From NCBI RefSeq assembly GCF_001639065.2, contig NZ_LQXO02000039.1, forward strand, positions 32,184-96,183: a stretch of DNA of 64,000 nucleotides. The letters run 5' to 3'. The position numbers and the translations under genes are program-made. Shown one piece after another: positions 8,946-17,395 of this stretch; the first letter of the stretch is position 1; each line of letters begins with the position of its first letter. A model generated the notes under the pieces. That model made no database searches, was not told the origin of the DNA, and saw only the letters and a program-made list of their open reading frames with translations. The stretch is from Vibrio barjaei (GTDB lineage: Bacteria; Pseudomonadota; Gammaproteobacteria; Enterobacterales; Vibrionaceae).

Positions 8946-9662
8946 CTAAATATAGATTGGGGTACCTTTGTCAAAGCAGTAGCCTTGATATCCCCAAAAG
9001 AATCGATTTAAGCCAACTAACATTTTGAATATCGACGTAGACTCAACATGTTCCATGATTATTTTTTCCGGCCTTACCTGTGCGAAGGTTTCAAGCATAT
9101 CCACTTCTCTTGCCGAACTGGGAGATTGAATTTTGATGAACTCGTATAAGTTCATATCCAATTCATTAGCACGAAAGTCCGACTTGTAAATATCGTAATC
9201 ATCCGCTGCCGTCACTACGCCATTCTGTTTTAGCAGAGTAAGCCCCTCTATGATTCGTACGCAGCTGCCACACACGTTTCGTTCAGTCATTTCCACAACT
9301 AGCCCAATTTGTTTTTCTAATAGATAGCTATTTAACTCAATAAGTCTCGCTAACAAGGTAATATCACATAGATTGCTTCGCTCTATGTTGAGAAAGATAT
9401 ACTTCCCAGACCAATCACATTCAAACCTACCATTCTCAACGGCGACTTTTATTCGTTCTAGCAAATAATTAGCTGATGATGAAAACGTTAAGTCACTATG
9501 AACATTGGGGCCAAGCAAAGTTTCTCGACTTCTTATTTGGTCAATTAGAACCTCATACCCTATACATTGCTCACTTGCACTATATATACCTTGCATTTTG
9601 TACTGGTAATTTGCGCTGCTATGCTTGATTCCTTTAATAAATCTGTCAATTTGCACACACAT
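8946..9662 (-). CDS. Divergent EAL-domain protein (c-di-GMP phosphodiesterase-like)
   Basis: The 238-residue product is a stand-alone EAL domain without sensor or membrane segments. EAL proteins hydrolyse c-di-GMP to pGpG. Conserved acidic and metal positions are largely present: E37 (EVL in place of EAL), N92 in 'LNIE', E124 and E127 in 'VEMTE', D154-D155, K177, E204/E207 and Q226 in 'QGYCF'. However, loop 6 'DDFGTG' is changed to 'DDYDIY', and the Asp after the catalytic Lys is Gln ('IKIQ'). Activity is therefore uncertain and a binding or protein-interaction role is possible. Its start overlaps the wHTH gene by 17 bp. Confidence 0.82.
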   Translation of the reverse strand: MCVQIDRFIKGIKHSSANYQYKMQGIYSASEQCIGYEVLIDQIRSRETLLGPNVHSDLTFSSSANYLLERIKVAVENGRFECDWSGKYIFLNIERSNLCDITLLARLIELNSYLLEKQIGLVVEMTERNVCGSCVRIIEGLTLLKQNGVVTAADDYDIYKSDFRANELDMNLYEFIKIQSPSSAREVDMLETFAQVRPEKIIMEHVESTSIFKMLVGLNRFFWGYQGYCFDKGTPIYI

Positions 9663-10014
9663 AAATGGCGTTCTCCCCTTCTACGAGTGCGTAGCCTACG
9701 CCCCGTATGCTTATAATCCTTATATTTTTATCTGCCAGATTCCTTCTCGTGCAGTACACCAATTGGAGCAAACTACTTTCGCTTATTGGTTCTCCGTCCC
9801 AAACAAAATCAACAATCTCATTTTTCGATAGAACCACACCTTGAGGTGTTTGGTTTAAGCAGCAAAGCATTCTTAAACATGTCTCACTCCATACTCGATT
9901 GCTTTTTCGGTCTATTACTTTGTTCTTTCTCTTCTCTAATTGAAGATCAAACCGGTACTCAATATTCTTAATTCGAATACAGTTAAAACATTCAAGACTT
10001 TTAAGACATTCCAT
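9646..10014 (-). CDS. Stand-alone winged-helix DNA-binding protein (OmpR/ToxR-type effector domain)
   Basis: A 122-residue protein whose C-terminal two thirds is an OmpR/PhoB-type winged helix. 'LSKNEIVDFVWDG' is followed by a recognition-helix region 'SESSLLQLVYCTRRNL' and the wing hairpin 'IRIISIRGVGYALVE' (about residues 63-112). It has no receiver domain, and, unlike ToxR or CadC, no transmembrane helix. As first gene of the minus-strand cassette it probably controls the EAL and ANR genes or surface genes elsewhere. DNA-binding fold is confident; targets are unknown. Confidence 0.82.
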   Translation of the reverse strand: MECLKSLECFNCIRIKNIEYRFDLQLEKRKNKVIDRKSNRVWSETCLRMLCCLNQTPQGVVLSKNEIVDFVWDGEPISESSLLQLVYCTRRNLADKNIRIISIRGVGYALVEGENAIYVCAN

Positions 10015-10610
10015 TAGTTACTCCCCCGTAAGCGAAAATGCTAACAAACAGACCAACTGACATGACGTTTAATGATTATTATTATTTAGAGCAAGAATTC
10101 TATTTTAGGGCGGAATTAAAGTGCGAACCAATAACCAATACAGATCACATAAAACAATCACACTAATAACAGCAAGGTCAATAATAACCTAAATTTCAAT
10201 AATTATAAGATGTAGAGTAATGAAGTGTCGGAATGCGTAATATTTCGTAGGAACAACACCCTATATCCGTACGAGATCCGGATTAATTATATGTAGTAAT
10301 TCTATCAAGGTGGAATAGGTAATATTATCGGTTGAGTAGCATCTTTATAAGTTGAGTTATTATATAAAACAACACTAGCTTATTAACCGCATATCATTAG
10401 ATATAAATAGCTCACTTTCTTCATCACAATGGGATTACTATTGATGCCCGATATCTACATTGCATGAATTATCTAATCAAGATGACTTTTCCTGAGTGAA
10501 TAGAACTCAACAAATGAAATTACGTCAACGAGCCAATACCTGCACTCGCTTACTTTTTGTTGAATACACTAATTATAATTCCGAAAGTGAATGTAATTTT
10601 TGCATATACG
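10015..10610. other. AT-rich intergenic region upstream of wHTH cassette
   Basis: About 600 bases with no convincing gene. It must hold the promoter of the minus-strand wHTH-EAL-ANR operon and is strikingly A+T rich, as is common for H-NS-bound regions. The reading frame beginning near 10496 runs into the tRNA and is not a gene. Confidence 0.55.
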
Positions 10611-10639
10611 AAAAAGCCCGCTTCAGAGAAGCGGGCTTT
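10611..10639 (-). terminator. Terminator after tRNA-Val
   Basis: AAAGCCCGCTTC and GAAGCGGGCTTT form a strong GC hairpin. On the minus strand it is followed by TTTTTCG, about 9 bases after the tRNA CCA end. Confidence 0.88.
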
Positions 10640-10647
10640 CTAAAATT

Positions 10648-10724
10648 TGGTGGGTCCGGGCGAACTCGAATCGCCGACCCCTACCATGTCAAGGTAGTAC
10701 TCTAACCAACTGAGCTACGGACCC
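10648..10724 (-). tRNA. tRNA-Val (anticodon GAC)
   Basis: The minus strand folds as a standard 77-nt cloverleaf. The acceptor GGGTCCG pairs with CGGACCC, followed by discriminator A and an encoded CCA. The D arm is GCTC-AGTTGGTTA-GAGT. Anticodon stem CTACC/GGTAG carries loop TTGACAT, giving anticodon GAC. The T arm is GGCGA-TTCGAGT-TCGCC. It closely resembles the E. coli valV/valW tRNA. It stands alone, with its own promoter and terminator. Confidence 0.96.
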
Positions 10725-10745
10725 ATCGTCTTTGGAACGAGATGG

Positions 10746-10774
10746 ATATTAACGAGAGATACCAAGCTGTGCAA
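10746..10774 (-). promoter_or_regulatory. Sigma-70 promoter of tRNA-Val
   Basis: On the minus strand TTGCAC (-35, 10774-10769) and TAATAT (-10, 10751-10746) are separated by exactly 17 bases. The -10 ends about 21 bases before the tRNA 5' end. Confidence 0.75.
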
Positions 10775-10895
10775 GTAGATTTTTGTGTTTTTGGTATCGT
10801 TTGGCTTAGAAGCCATCAATTCGACTCTTTTTTATGCTTTTAACCAGTAAAAATGTGAATTACATCAGTTTGTTGAAGCTAGTGGTACTACGTAT

Positions 10896-11555
10896 CTATT
10901 CCTCATCATCGAAAACGACGTTGTAGTTTTCGGTGTATTGGCATAATGGTTGACGACTACAAGTAAAGAAACGTCGTCCTTTGAAATCGCCCTGAGTTGC
11001 CGTCTTTATCGTCATAGGGCTACCACAACGTTTACAGAAACGGACTTCTTTTTCGGGTTCAATAAGATCAATATGTGCAGCAAGCAAACGTCTTATCTTG
11101 CTGACTTGGTAGCTCAACTTAACAGATGCACCTATTAGTGGGATATTTGCAGATTTACACACTTGCATAATCAGCTTTTGACGTTCAACTTTGCCTTTAT
11201 CCAACTTTTGACCGTTGTCGTACTCGATTACGACTCTGGGCTGCATCGTTCTCGGATCGCAAATAACAAAATCGAAGTAACTTTTGGCAATCACATTGTT
11301 AGCTATGAACCATTGCTTCTTATTACTCGTTTTCTGAGGAGTCACTACATTAGCCATGTTAACCTTAGTTAAGATGACACCATGCTCCCCTACGGCTTCT
11401 TTTAGTGCGTTATAGAAAGCCGTTTGTGCCGAAGAGAGAATTGGTCCCTTCACTTTGTAGTGATACGATCTTGTGTCTTCCTGCTTTACAAAGTACTTCT
11501 GAGCAACAAGGAACAACCCCACCAGTAACGCTAATACAATGAATATCTCAAACAT
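10896..11555 (-). CDS. DUF2726 protein with N-terminal TM helix and C-terminal topoisomerase-type zinc ribbon
   Basis: A 219-residue protein from ATG 11555; an in-frame TTG at 11609 would add 18 residues. One N-terminal membrane helix ('FIVLALLVGLFLVAQKYF') is followed by a DUF2726 domain (about 45-165). That domain has the restriction-endonuclease-like pattern 'SYFDFVICD...VVIEYD' and 'RQKLIMQVCKSANIPLI'. The C-terminus is a topoisomerase-type zinc finger, 'CKRCGSP' then 'FFTCSRQPLC'. Nuclease-like plus zinc-ribbon composition suggests nucleic-acid binding at the inner membrane. I know of no established function for this architecture. It is transcribed alone, away from the lipocalin gene. 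Confidence 0.8.
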   Translation of the reverse strand: MFEIFIVLALLVGLFLVAQKYFVKQEDTRSYHYKVKGPILSSAQTAFYNALKEAVGEHGVILTKVNMANVVTPQKTSNKKQWFIANNVIAKSYFDFVICDPRTMQPRVVIEYDNGQKLDKGKVERQKLIMQVCKSANIPLIGASVKLSYQVSKIRRLLAAHIDLIEPEKEVRFCKRCGSPMTIKTATQGDFKGRRFFTCSRQPLCQYTENYNVVFDDEE

Positions 11556-11702
11556 TGACGCAGTAATACCTAGAATTAATGAACATGTTCGTTTCCAGAG
11601 TATTCGCAATAGGATATAGATGCAATCATTGTAAGCTGAACTCTGATTTTTGTCGTATATTCTATTTAGAAAGAGTCAGTTAGGTAATAAAAGGAGTCTA
11701 CC

Positions 11703-12242
11703 TTGATAAAAACAATTCTTCGCTATTTTGTGGTTAGCTTGCCACTGTTGTTACTCGGTTGTACTGGCATCCCCGACAAAGTACAGCCCGTTACTGGTTT
11801 CGATCTCGACCACTATCTTGGTAAATGGTATGAGGTGGCTCGACTGGACCATAGTTTCGAACGAGGTCTAGATAATGTGACCGCTACCTATTCAATGAAT
11901 GATGATGGCTCTGTAAAAGTACTGAATCGTGGTTGGGACACAAAAGATCAGGAATGGTCGGAAGCGGAAGGCAAAGCAAAATTTGTTTCGTCAACTGATA
12001 TAGCGCACCTTAAAGTGTCTTTCTTCGGACCTTTCTACGGTAGCTATGTAGTCTATTACTTAGAACCAGATTATTCTGCTGCGCTAATCAGTGGCTACAA
12101 TTCCGATTACTTTTGGATTTTATCGAGAACACCGACCGTTCAGGAAGCAAAGCTAGACCAATATTTGAAAGTCGCTTTTGAAGCCGGGTTCGACACATCA
12201 GCACTTATCTTCCCTAAACACGATAAGTCTGAGCAAAATTAA
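11703..12242 (+). CDS. blc: Outer-membrane lipocalin Blc
   Basis: A 179-residue bacterial lipocalin. The signal ends 'LLLLGC', so it is a lipoprotein. The lipocalin GxW signature is 'YLGKWYEVARLDHSFERGL', and later strands include 'YVVYYLEPDYSAALISGY' and 'YFWILSRTP'. Blc of E. coli binds fatty acids and lysophospholipids and is stress induced. The start is TTG, with AAAAGGAG eight bases upstream; no in-frame ATG fits the signal peptide. The stop overlaps the convergent metallo-hydrolase gene by 4 bp. Confidence 0.93.
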   Translation: MIKTILRYFVVSLPLLLLGCTGIPDKVQPVTGFDLDHYLGKWYEVARLDHSFERGLDNVTATYSMNDDGSVKVLNRGWDTKDQEWSEAEGKAKFVSSTDIAHLKVSFFGPFYGSYVVYYLEPDYSAALISGYNSDYFWILSRTPTVQEAKLDQYLKVAFEAGFDTSALIFPKHDKSEQN

Positions 12243-13000
12243 CGCGCAGTCAGTACAGACCTAAACACTCCTTTAAGTTTAATTTTCGTTACCCGCCAAT
12301 GAGTCACTGGTCTCATTGGCGCGGTGTCAAGAATATGCTCTTTTGCACGCTCATCAAAAACCACAGGGCCTCGGTGCGCCAGCAGAATCTGCTCGGCGTT
12401 TAAGTTATACACTTTCTCCACTGAGCTTCGATATTGATTGGGATGAAATATAGGAAATGGTGCAATGAGATGCTGCTTCACTTGCACCATTAAGTCCGCA
12501 ACATAAACAATCGACTCATTGGGGTTATAGACCGAGATATCTCGGTCTGTGTGACCCGGCGTGTCAAGTATTTGCCAATCATCAAATAACGGTACGGTAT
12601 CGCCATCAATCAATTGGTAATCCGCATTTAACGCCTTGTTGTACCAGAGGTTCTTTCTAGGTTGCCCTAAGCGCTTCGCCATATACCAAGCCAAAACTAA
12701 GTCTGTAACATGCATCAGAAAGCCATCGATCCCAGAATACCAATCTCGCTCTTTGGCTGCAGAGACAATTTTAGCCCCTGTAATGGCTTTAAGCCGATGG
12801 GCAGCTCCAGCGTGGTCTGGATGCATATGGGTCACGACGATAACTTTTAAATCAGAAACTTGCCTCTGTAAATCATCGGTGATAAAACGCAGTATAGTGC
12901 CCACGTCAGCTCGGCTTGCACCGTCTAACAAGAGCAATTTATCTGGATACTCAACCAAATATATTTGTTGTATATATCCTTTAATATGATGAATCTTCAT
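12239..13000 (-). CDS. Metallo-beta-lactamase-fold hydrolase
   Basis: A 253-residue cytoplasmic protein with the MBL zinc motif 'THMHPDHAG' (HxHxDH). Further metal positions are in 'LDTPGHTDRDIS' and 'VADLMV', with a C-terminal 'LAHRGPV'. The length and layout fit glyoxalase II-like or lactonase-like hydrolases, and the substrate is unknown. It is convergent with blc and divergent from the GDPD gene. Two zinc ions are expected, since all HxHxDH ligands are intact. Confidence 0.82.
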   Translation of the reverse strand: MKIHHIKGYIQQIYLVEYPDKLLLLDGASRADVGTILRFITDDLQRQVSDLKVIVVTHMHPDHAGAAHRLKAITGAKIVSAAKERDWYSGIDGFLMHVTDLVLAWYMAKRLGQPRKNLWYNKALNADYQLIDGDTVPLFDDWQILDTPGHTDRDISVYNPNESIVYVADLMVQVKQHLIAPFPIFHPNQYRSSVEKVYNLNAEQILLAHRGPVVFDERAKEHILDTAPMRPVTHWRVTKIKLKGVFRSVLTAR

Positions 13001-13109
13001 CTTTCACCAACTGGTCTGATGTCTTTTCACCAAGATAGCCTTCGGATAACATTTTTGCAACATAAACATCATTCATCTATGTTGAATTGATAAGGGTCTA
13101 GGAATATTT

Positions 13110-13826
13110 ATGAGTACATTAATTGCAGGTCATCGCGGTGTTGCTGGAACCCATCCAGAAAATACCTTAGCGAGTGTTCAAGCCGCAAAAAGAGCGGGCC
13201 TCTCCTGGGTTGAAGTGGATATTCAACCAACTAAAGATGACATACTAGTGGTTTGTCACGACCACACTATTAACCGATGCAGTAATGGCACTGGCAGAAT
13301 AGATGAATTAACATTCGAGCAACTTAGTCAGTTCGACTTTGGGTCATGGAAAGCGCCACAGTTTGCTGGTGAGCGACTAATGACCTTCGATGAATTACTC
13401 AATTACTGCCTGACTAACCAACTGAGCATCAATATTGAGGTCAAGGTTGATAAACATGATGCAGAGCACGTCGTTGCTCTACTTGCAGAGCGGCTCAATG
13501 CTAGTGAGATAGACCGAGAACAGTTGCTTATCTCAAGTTTTAGTGGTGAGGTTATGCTTGCACTGCATCAAGCAAAACTTGGCGTGCGCCTGGGCGTGTT
13601 GGGTAACAGACTTAATAACCGTCTTTTAAAAACTATTGATGAGGTCGAGGCATTCAGCTGCCATCTCAACTATCGTTGGCTTACCCAAAAGCACATTAGA
13701 ACGTTGCGAGAGCGCGGCCTGCAGATCTGGTGCTATACCGTCAATAACCCGAAATCTTTTAAGCATTTACAGCAAGTTGATGCAATCTTCAGTGATTATC
13801 CGCAGCGATTTATGAACTTAGTTTAG
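13110..13826 (+). CDS. Cytoplasmic glycerophosphodiester phosphodiesterase (UgpQ-like)
   Basis: A 238-residue GDPD-family enzyme without a signal peptide, the size of E. coli UgpQ. The catalytic pattern is complete: 'AGHRGVAGTHPENT', 'WVEVDIQPTKDDILVVCHD' and 'SINIEVK'. It hydrolyses glycerophosphodiesters to glycerol 3-phosphate plus an alcohol. Its stop overlaps the convergent LysR gene by 17 bp. No Ugp transporter is next to it, so it probably acts on diesters taken up by another route. Confidence 0.9.
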   Translation: MSTLIAGHRGVAGTHPENTLASVQAAKRAGLSWVEVDIQPTKDDILVVCHDHTINRCSNGTGRIDELTFEQLSQFDFGSWKAPQFAGERLMTFDELLNYCLTNQLSINIEVKVDKHDAEHVVALLAERLNASEIDREQLLISSFSGEVMLALHQAKLGVRLGVLGNRLNNRLLKTIDEVEAFSCHLNYRWLTQKHIRTLRERGLQIWCYTVNNPKSFKHLQQVDAIFSDYPQRFMNLV

Positions 13827-14736
13827 GGGGCTTCATTGACGCAACCATATAATCAATAAATGCTCGTCTTCGAGCGGGCATGAACTTTGACTGGGGAAAT
13901 TGCATCACTATTTCCCCTTGATACCGAGAGTTAATATGCCACTCTGGTAGCACCTGTAAGACCTCGCCTGCTCTCAAAGCTTTTTCCACCACAAACTCCG
14001 GGAAGATACCAATACCAACTCCACTTTTCACTGCATTTAATCGCATCTCGGAGTGGTTAACAGAGTAGCGACCGTCAACTTGAACTTTGACGTTTTCTCC
14101 ATCCTTGTTGAAAAGCCATACGTTATCGTTTGGTTGCTCATTGAGAAATAAACAATTGTGATTCAAAAAGTTATTTGGATGGAACGGAATACCATGCTCT
14201 TGAAGATACGATTTGCTTGCACACAGCACAGCTTTGATTTCACCAAGCGTTTTTGCCACCAAGTTTTCTCTTGGGAAATGTGTCAGCTCGAAAACGATAT
14301 CTAAGTTGTGACCAAAAGGATCGACGAACTCATCACTAACCAGTAAGCGAAGTTTTACCTTGGGATACAAATCGAGAAACGGCAGCATTAATGGTTCTAA
14401 AATATGGCGGCTGAAGGCTTTGGGTGCCGATATTCTCAGTTCTCCTAAGGCTTCTCCACCTTCCTGACTGGCAATATTAGCGATATCAGAAGCAGACTCC
14501 ATGATTTTCTTACTGAACTCGTACACTACCTTGCCAGTGTCCGTTGTTACCTGTTTTCTCGTTGTTCGTTCAAGCAGATCGGCATTAAGCGCAGCCTCAA
14601 GTCGACTGATTTGGCGGCTTACTCCTGATGGCGTCATACCTAGCCGCTGAGAGGCGGCGGTGAAGCTCCCAGCTTCAACAACTGTCACAAACGCAGCAAT
14701 GTCCGGCAGAAGTGCCATGAGTTTATTTGTGTCCAT
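13810..14736 (-). CDS. LysR-family regulator divergent from EamA exporter
   Basis: A 308-residue LysR regulator with an N-terminal HTH ('AASQRLGMTPSGVSRQISRLE') and an effector domain of the CrgA/DsdC-like group ('ELRISAPKAFSRHILEPLML'). It is divergent from the EamA transporter gene at 14839 with about 100 bp between the start codons. That is the classical arrangement for a LysR regulator and its target. The ligand is unknown. Confidence 0.88.
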   Translation of the reverse strand: MDTNKLMALLPDIAAFVTVVEAGSFTAASQRLGMTPSGVSRQISRLEAALNADLLERTTRKQVTTDTGKVVYEFSKKIMESASDIANIASQEGGEALGELRISAPKAFSRHILEPLMLPFLDLYPKVKLRLLVSDEFVDPFGHNLDIVFELTHFPRENLVAKTLGEIKAVLCASKSYLQEHGIPFHPNNFLNHNCLFLNEQPNDNVWLFNKDGENVKVQVDGRYSVNHSEMRLNAVKSGVGIGIFPEFVVEKALRAGEVLQVLPEWHINSRYQGEIVMQFPQSKFMPARRRAFIDYMVASMKPPKLSS

Positions 14737-14838
14737 CAGTCATAAGTCCTATGCATTTCGGAAGTATTATCACTTTGTTATTCATAAGTTAGCATATCGA
14801 TAGAATTATTCACAAAAAATATTTAAGAGCAATTACAG

Positions 14839-15771
14839 ATGGATAGGAATTACGCACAAAGTTTCACAGTAAATTGGGCTATTATAGGGCTACTCGCAGT
14901 ATCAATCGTCTGGGGAACTAGTTACGGAACGTCAAAGCAGGTTCTTCAAACACTTACTGTCCCACAATTATTGTTCGCTCGTTTCGCTTTAAGCTCTGCC
15001 GTACTAGTCGTAATCCTATATAAGAAAAAACTCTTCATTGAATTTACTAACAACGCAATTGGCTATCTAACGGTAGGCTTACTTACCGGCGCTATCTTGA
15101 GCTGCATATTCATTACCGAAACGTGGGCTGTCATGCTCGCTCAAGCAGGACAAGTCGCTGTCCTCATCAGTCTCTGTATCCTATTCACTCCATTCTTGGA
15201 AAAGGCATGGCTTAAAGTTTCATTACCTAAAGGACTGGTGGCATACTGTTTTATAGGGGTGATTGGTGTCGCTTTGCTTTCCAACGTGACTCAACAAGAC
15301 TTTACTTTCAATTGGGGAATCGCATTAGTTCTAATTGCAGCCGTACTCAGAGCCATCATGGTTGTTACCTGCCGAAAAGCCTTCACAGGACGTGAGTTTA
15401 ATACCGAACTGATTACTTTTATTCAACTCTCGGTTGTAACTGTCGTAAGCTTGTTATTAATGTTTAAAGAAGGGTCAGCTACCCACTTTACAACAACCAT
15501 GATGCAAATTGATTGGTTCACCTTGAGTTGCCTAATTTACCTTGCTTTAGGTTGTACTCTTATGGCGTTTTTTCTGCAGAACTATGCCGTCAAATTTCTT
15601 CACGCAAGCCAAGCATCACTTTTGATGGGGACAGAGCCATTATTCGGGTTGATTTTCGCGGCAGTTTTCTTGCAGGAGCAACTTACAAACCTTCAATGGT
15701 TGGGTAGTTTTCTTATCATTTCCACCACTGTTGCAGCTTGTTACCAATTTTCTAAGCACAAACAGCCTTGA
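14839..15771 (+). CDS. EamA/DMT-superfamily transporter
   Basis: A 310-residue integral membrane protein with about ten TM helices in two EamA repeats. The first repeat opens 'GLLAVSIVWGTSYGTSKQVL', with the family's 'WGtsy' signature; the second ends 'LLMGTEPLFGLIFAAVFLQE'. Such proteins usually export amino acids or metabolites. Divergence from a LysR gene suggests inducible expression. Substrate cannot be assigned. Confidence 0.88.
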   Translation: MDRNYAQSFTVNWAIIGLLAVSIVWGTSYGTSKQVLQTLTVPQLLFARFALSSAVLVVILYKKKLFIEFTNNAIGYLTVGLLTGAILSCIFITETWAVMLAQAGQVAVLISLCILFTPFLEKAWLKVSLPKGLVAYCFIGVIGVALLSNVTQQDFTFNWGIALVLIAAVLRAIMVVTCRKAFTGREFNTELITFIQLSVVTVVSLLLMFKEGSATHFTTTMMQIDWFTLSCLIYLALGCTLMAFFLQNYAVKFLHASQASLLMGTEPLFGLIFAAVFLQEQLTNLQWLGSFLIISTTVAACYQFSKHKQP

Positions 15772-15881
15772 TATCAGTCGATTTACCTAAAATGCGGCGC
15801 TTTTTTTGATTTACCTCAGGTCTAGCACGTAAACATAGGGTGTAAAGTGAGTGTCCCTGTTTCATAACGTGAAGTAATCCT

Positions 15882-16988
15882 ATGACACTAGTAAATACCG
15901 ACCGCCTTGTTAACCACTTCTTTGATCTTGTTAAAATCGACAGCGAATCTGGCAATGAAAAAGCCATTGCTGAAGCTATCGCTGAACAGTTGGGTGAGCT
16001 AGGTTTCGCCGTAAGCAAACTTCCTGTACCAGAACAGTATACTAACGGGTTTAATGTATATGGTCGCCTTGAAGGCACGCTTGAAGGTAGCATTGTATTC
16101 AGTGCTCACATGGACACAGTAACTCCAGGTATTGGCATTGAGCCAATCATTGAAGACGGCATTATTCGCTCAAAGGGCGATACGATTCTTGGTGGAGACG
16201 ACAAGTCTGGTATTGCAGCGGTAATGGAAGCAGTACGTTGCCTTAAAGAGCAAAACCGCGAACATAAAACTATCGAAGTCGCTTTCACCGTTCACGAAGA
16301 AGGTGGACTGTTCGGTTCGGAACACTTTGATATGTCCTACATCCAATCAAGCAACGCGATCGTACTTGATACTGGTGGCCCAATCGGAACCATCGTAACG
16401 GGTGCTCCGGGTCAACAAAAGATCGTTGCTAAAATCAAAGGTCGTCCAGCTCACGCAGGTCTGGCTCCCGAAGAAGGCATCAGCGCAGCAATGGTTGCTG
16501 CAGATGCTATCGCAAACATGAAGCTGCTTCGCATCGATTCGGAAACCACAGCAAACATTGGTTCTGTTAACGGTGGTCAAGCAACCAATATCGTAATGCC
16601 AGAACTAACTGTAGTTGCCGAAGCACGTTCACTAAACAGCGACAAGTTAACCGCTCAAGTTAACCATATGGTTGAAACTTTCCAAGCGTCAGCTGAGAAA
16701 TTCGGTGCGGAAGTTGAAATCGAATCAACACGTGCCTACGATGCATTTGTTATCGCAGAAGACGACGCACATGTTCTGAAGATTAAGCAAGTCTTTGAAG
16801 CAAACGGCGTCGAAGCCAACACCAAACATACTGGTGGTGGTAGTGACGCGAACAACTTCAACGGTAAAGGCCTAACAACTGTGAACCTTTCTACTGGTAT
16901 GGCAAAAGTTCATACTACAGAAGAGTACATCGCTATTGACGATATGGTGAAAATCACTGACTTCGTTATTGGCTACGTAACGGCTTAA
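15882..16988 (+). CDS. M20-family zinc peptidase, PepT-like
   Basis: A 368-residue cytoplasmic M20 peptidase. Metal-site motifs are in order: 'SAHMDTVTPG' (His, with catalytic Asp), 'LGGDDKSGIAAVMEA' (bridging Asp), 'TVHEEGGLFGS' (catalytic Glu pair), 'VLDTGGPIG' and 'KHTGGGSDANNFNGKG' (last His). The lid domain lies between. It is closest to the peptidase-T-like (PepT2) branch, which is shorter than E. coli PepT (about 408). Tripeptidase or other aminopeptidase activity is inferred. Single gene with its own terminator. Confidence 0.88.
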   Translation: MTLVNTDRLVNHFFDLVKIDSESGNEKAIAEAIAEQLGELGFAVSKLPVPEQYTNGFNVYGRLEGTLEGSIVFSAHMDTVTPGIGIEPIIEDGIIRSKGDTILGGDDKSGIAAVMEAVRCLKEQNREHKTIEVAFTVHEEGGLFGSEHFDMSYIQSSNAIVLDTGGPIGTIVTGAPGQQKIVAKIKGRPAHAGLAPEEGISAAMVAADAIANMKLLRIDSETTANIGSVNGGQATNIVMPELTVVAEARSLNSDKLTAQVNHMVETFQASAEKFGAEVEIESTRAYDAFVIAEDDAHVLKIKQVFEANGVEANTKHTGGGSDANNFNGKGLTTVNLSTGMAKVHTTEEYIAIDDMVKITDFVIGYVTA

Positions 16989-17007
16989 ATCTAGCACTAG
17001 AACTTAG

Positions 17008-17043
17008 CGCTGCTTTTCACATATGTGGAATGCAGCGTTTTTT
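17008..17043. terminator. Terminator after M20 peptidase
   Basis: CGCTGC (17008) and GCAGCG (to 17037) close a long stem whose inner part is the palindrome CACATATGTG, followed by TTTTTTA. It touches the 3' end of the minus-strand gene at 17042 and may serve both strands. Confidence 0.75.
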
Positions 17044-17395
17044 ATAGCCCTTCGTATTCATCAATGGCGGCACGAGCTTCCACTAGCGTACAACCCGACT
17101 CATGCATCAGTTCTGCAATGGTTACTTCAGGGTTTCGCTCTAATACTTGTTGAATAGGTGACTTATACTCCGATAACACTTTCTCTATCGCGACCGATAT
17201 CCAACCTATACCAGCATCTAATGCGAACGATGCCAGTTGCTCTTTACGACCAATAACGAGCCAATTGCGAGAGCGGCGGATACGTTTGAGCGTACATCCA
17301 GATTGGGAAGCGCTTGCGATAACTTGTGCTTTATCCTCAACTCGATGGACGAAGCTATTGAGACGAACTGATATTAAAAGCCGCGATGTTTCCAA
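17042..17395 (-). CDS. Uncharacterised vibrio-type protein, sometimes annotated ribosome-recycling-factor-like
   Basis: A 117-residue soluble protein. The N-terminal half has 'VRLNSFVHRVEDKAQVI' and 'GCTLKRIRRSRNWLVIG', a signature I recall from a Vibrionaceae family labelled ribosome recycling factor family. It is much shorter than true Frr and lacks its fold pattern, so that label should not be read as function. The C-terminal 'VTIAELMHESGCTLVEARAA' looks like a small helical HTH-like segment. It overlaps the DUF3859 gene by 22 bp, suggesting translational coupling. Confidence 0.65.
   Translation of the reverse strand: METSRLLISVRLNSFVHRVEDKAQVIASASQSGCTLKRIRRSRNWLVIGRKEQLASFALDAGIGWISVAIEKVLSEYKSPIQQVLERNPEVTIAELMHESGCTLVEARAAIDEYEGL

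Noticed and set aside
10496..10705. 69-codon plus-strand reading frame
   Set aside because: It runs through the terminator and tRNA-Val on the other strand and has no ribosome site; a chance frame.
8378..10724. Genomic island integrated at tRNA-Val
   Set aside because: No integrase gene and no repeat of the tRNA 3' end was found near 8.0-8.4 kb, so integration is not supported by what is visible.
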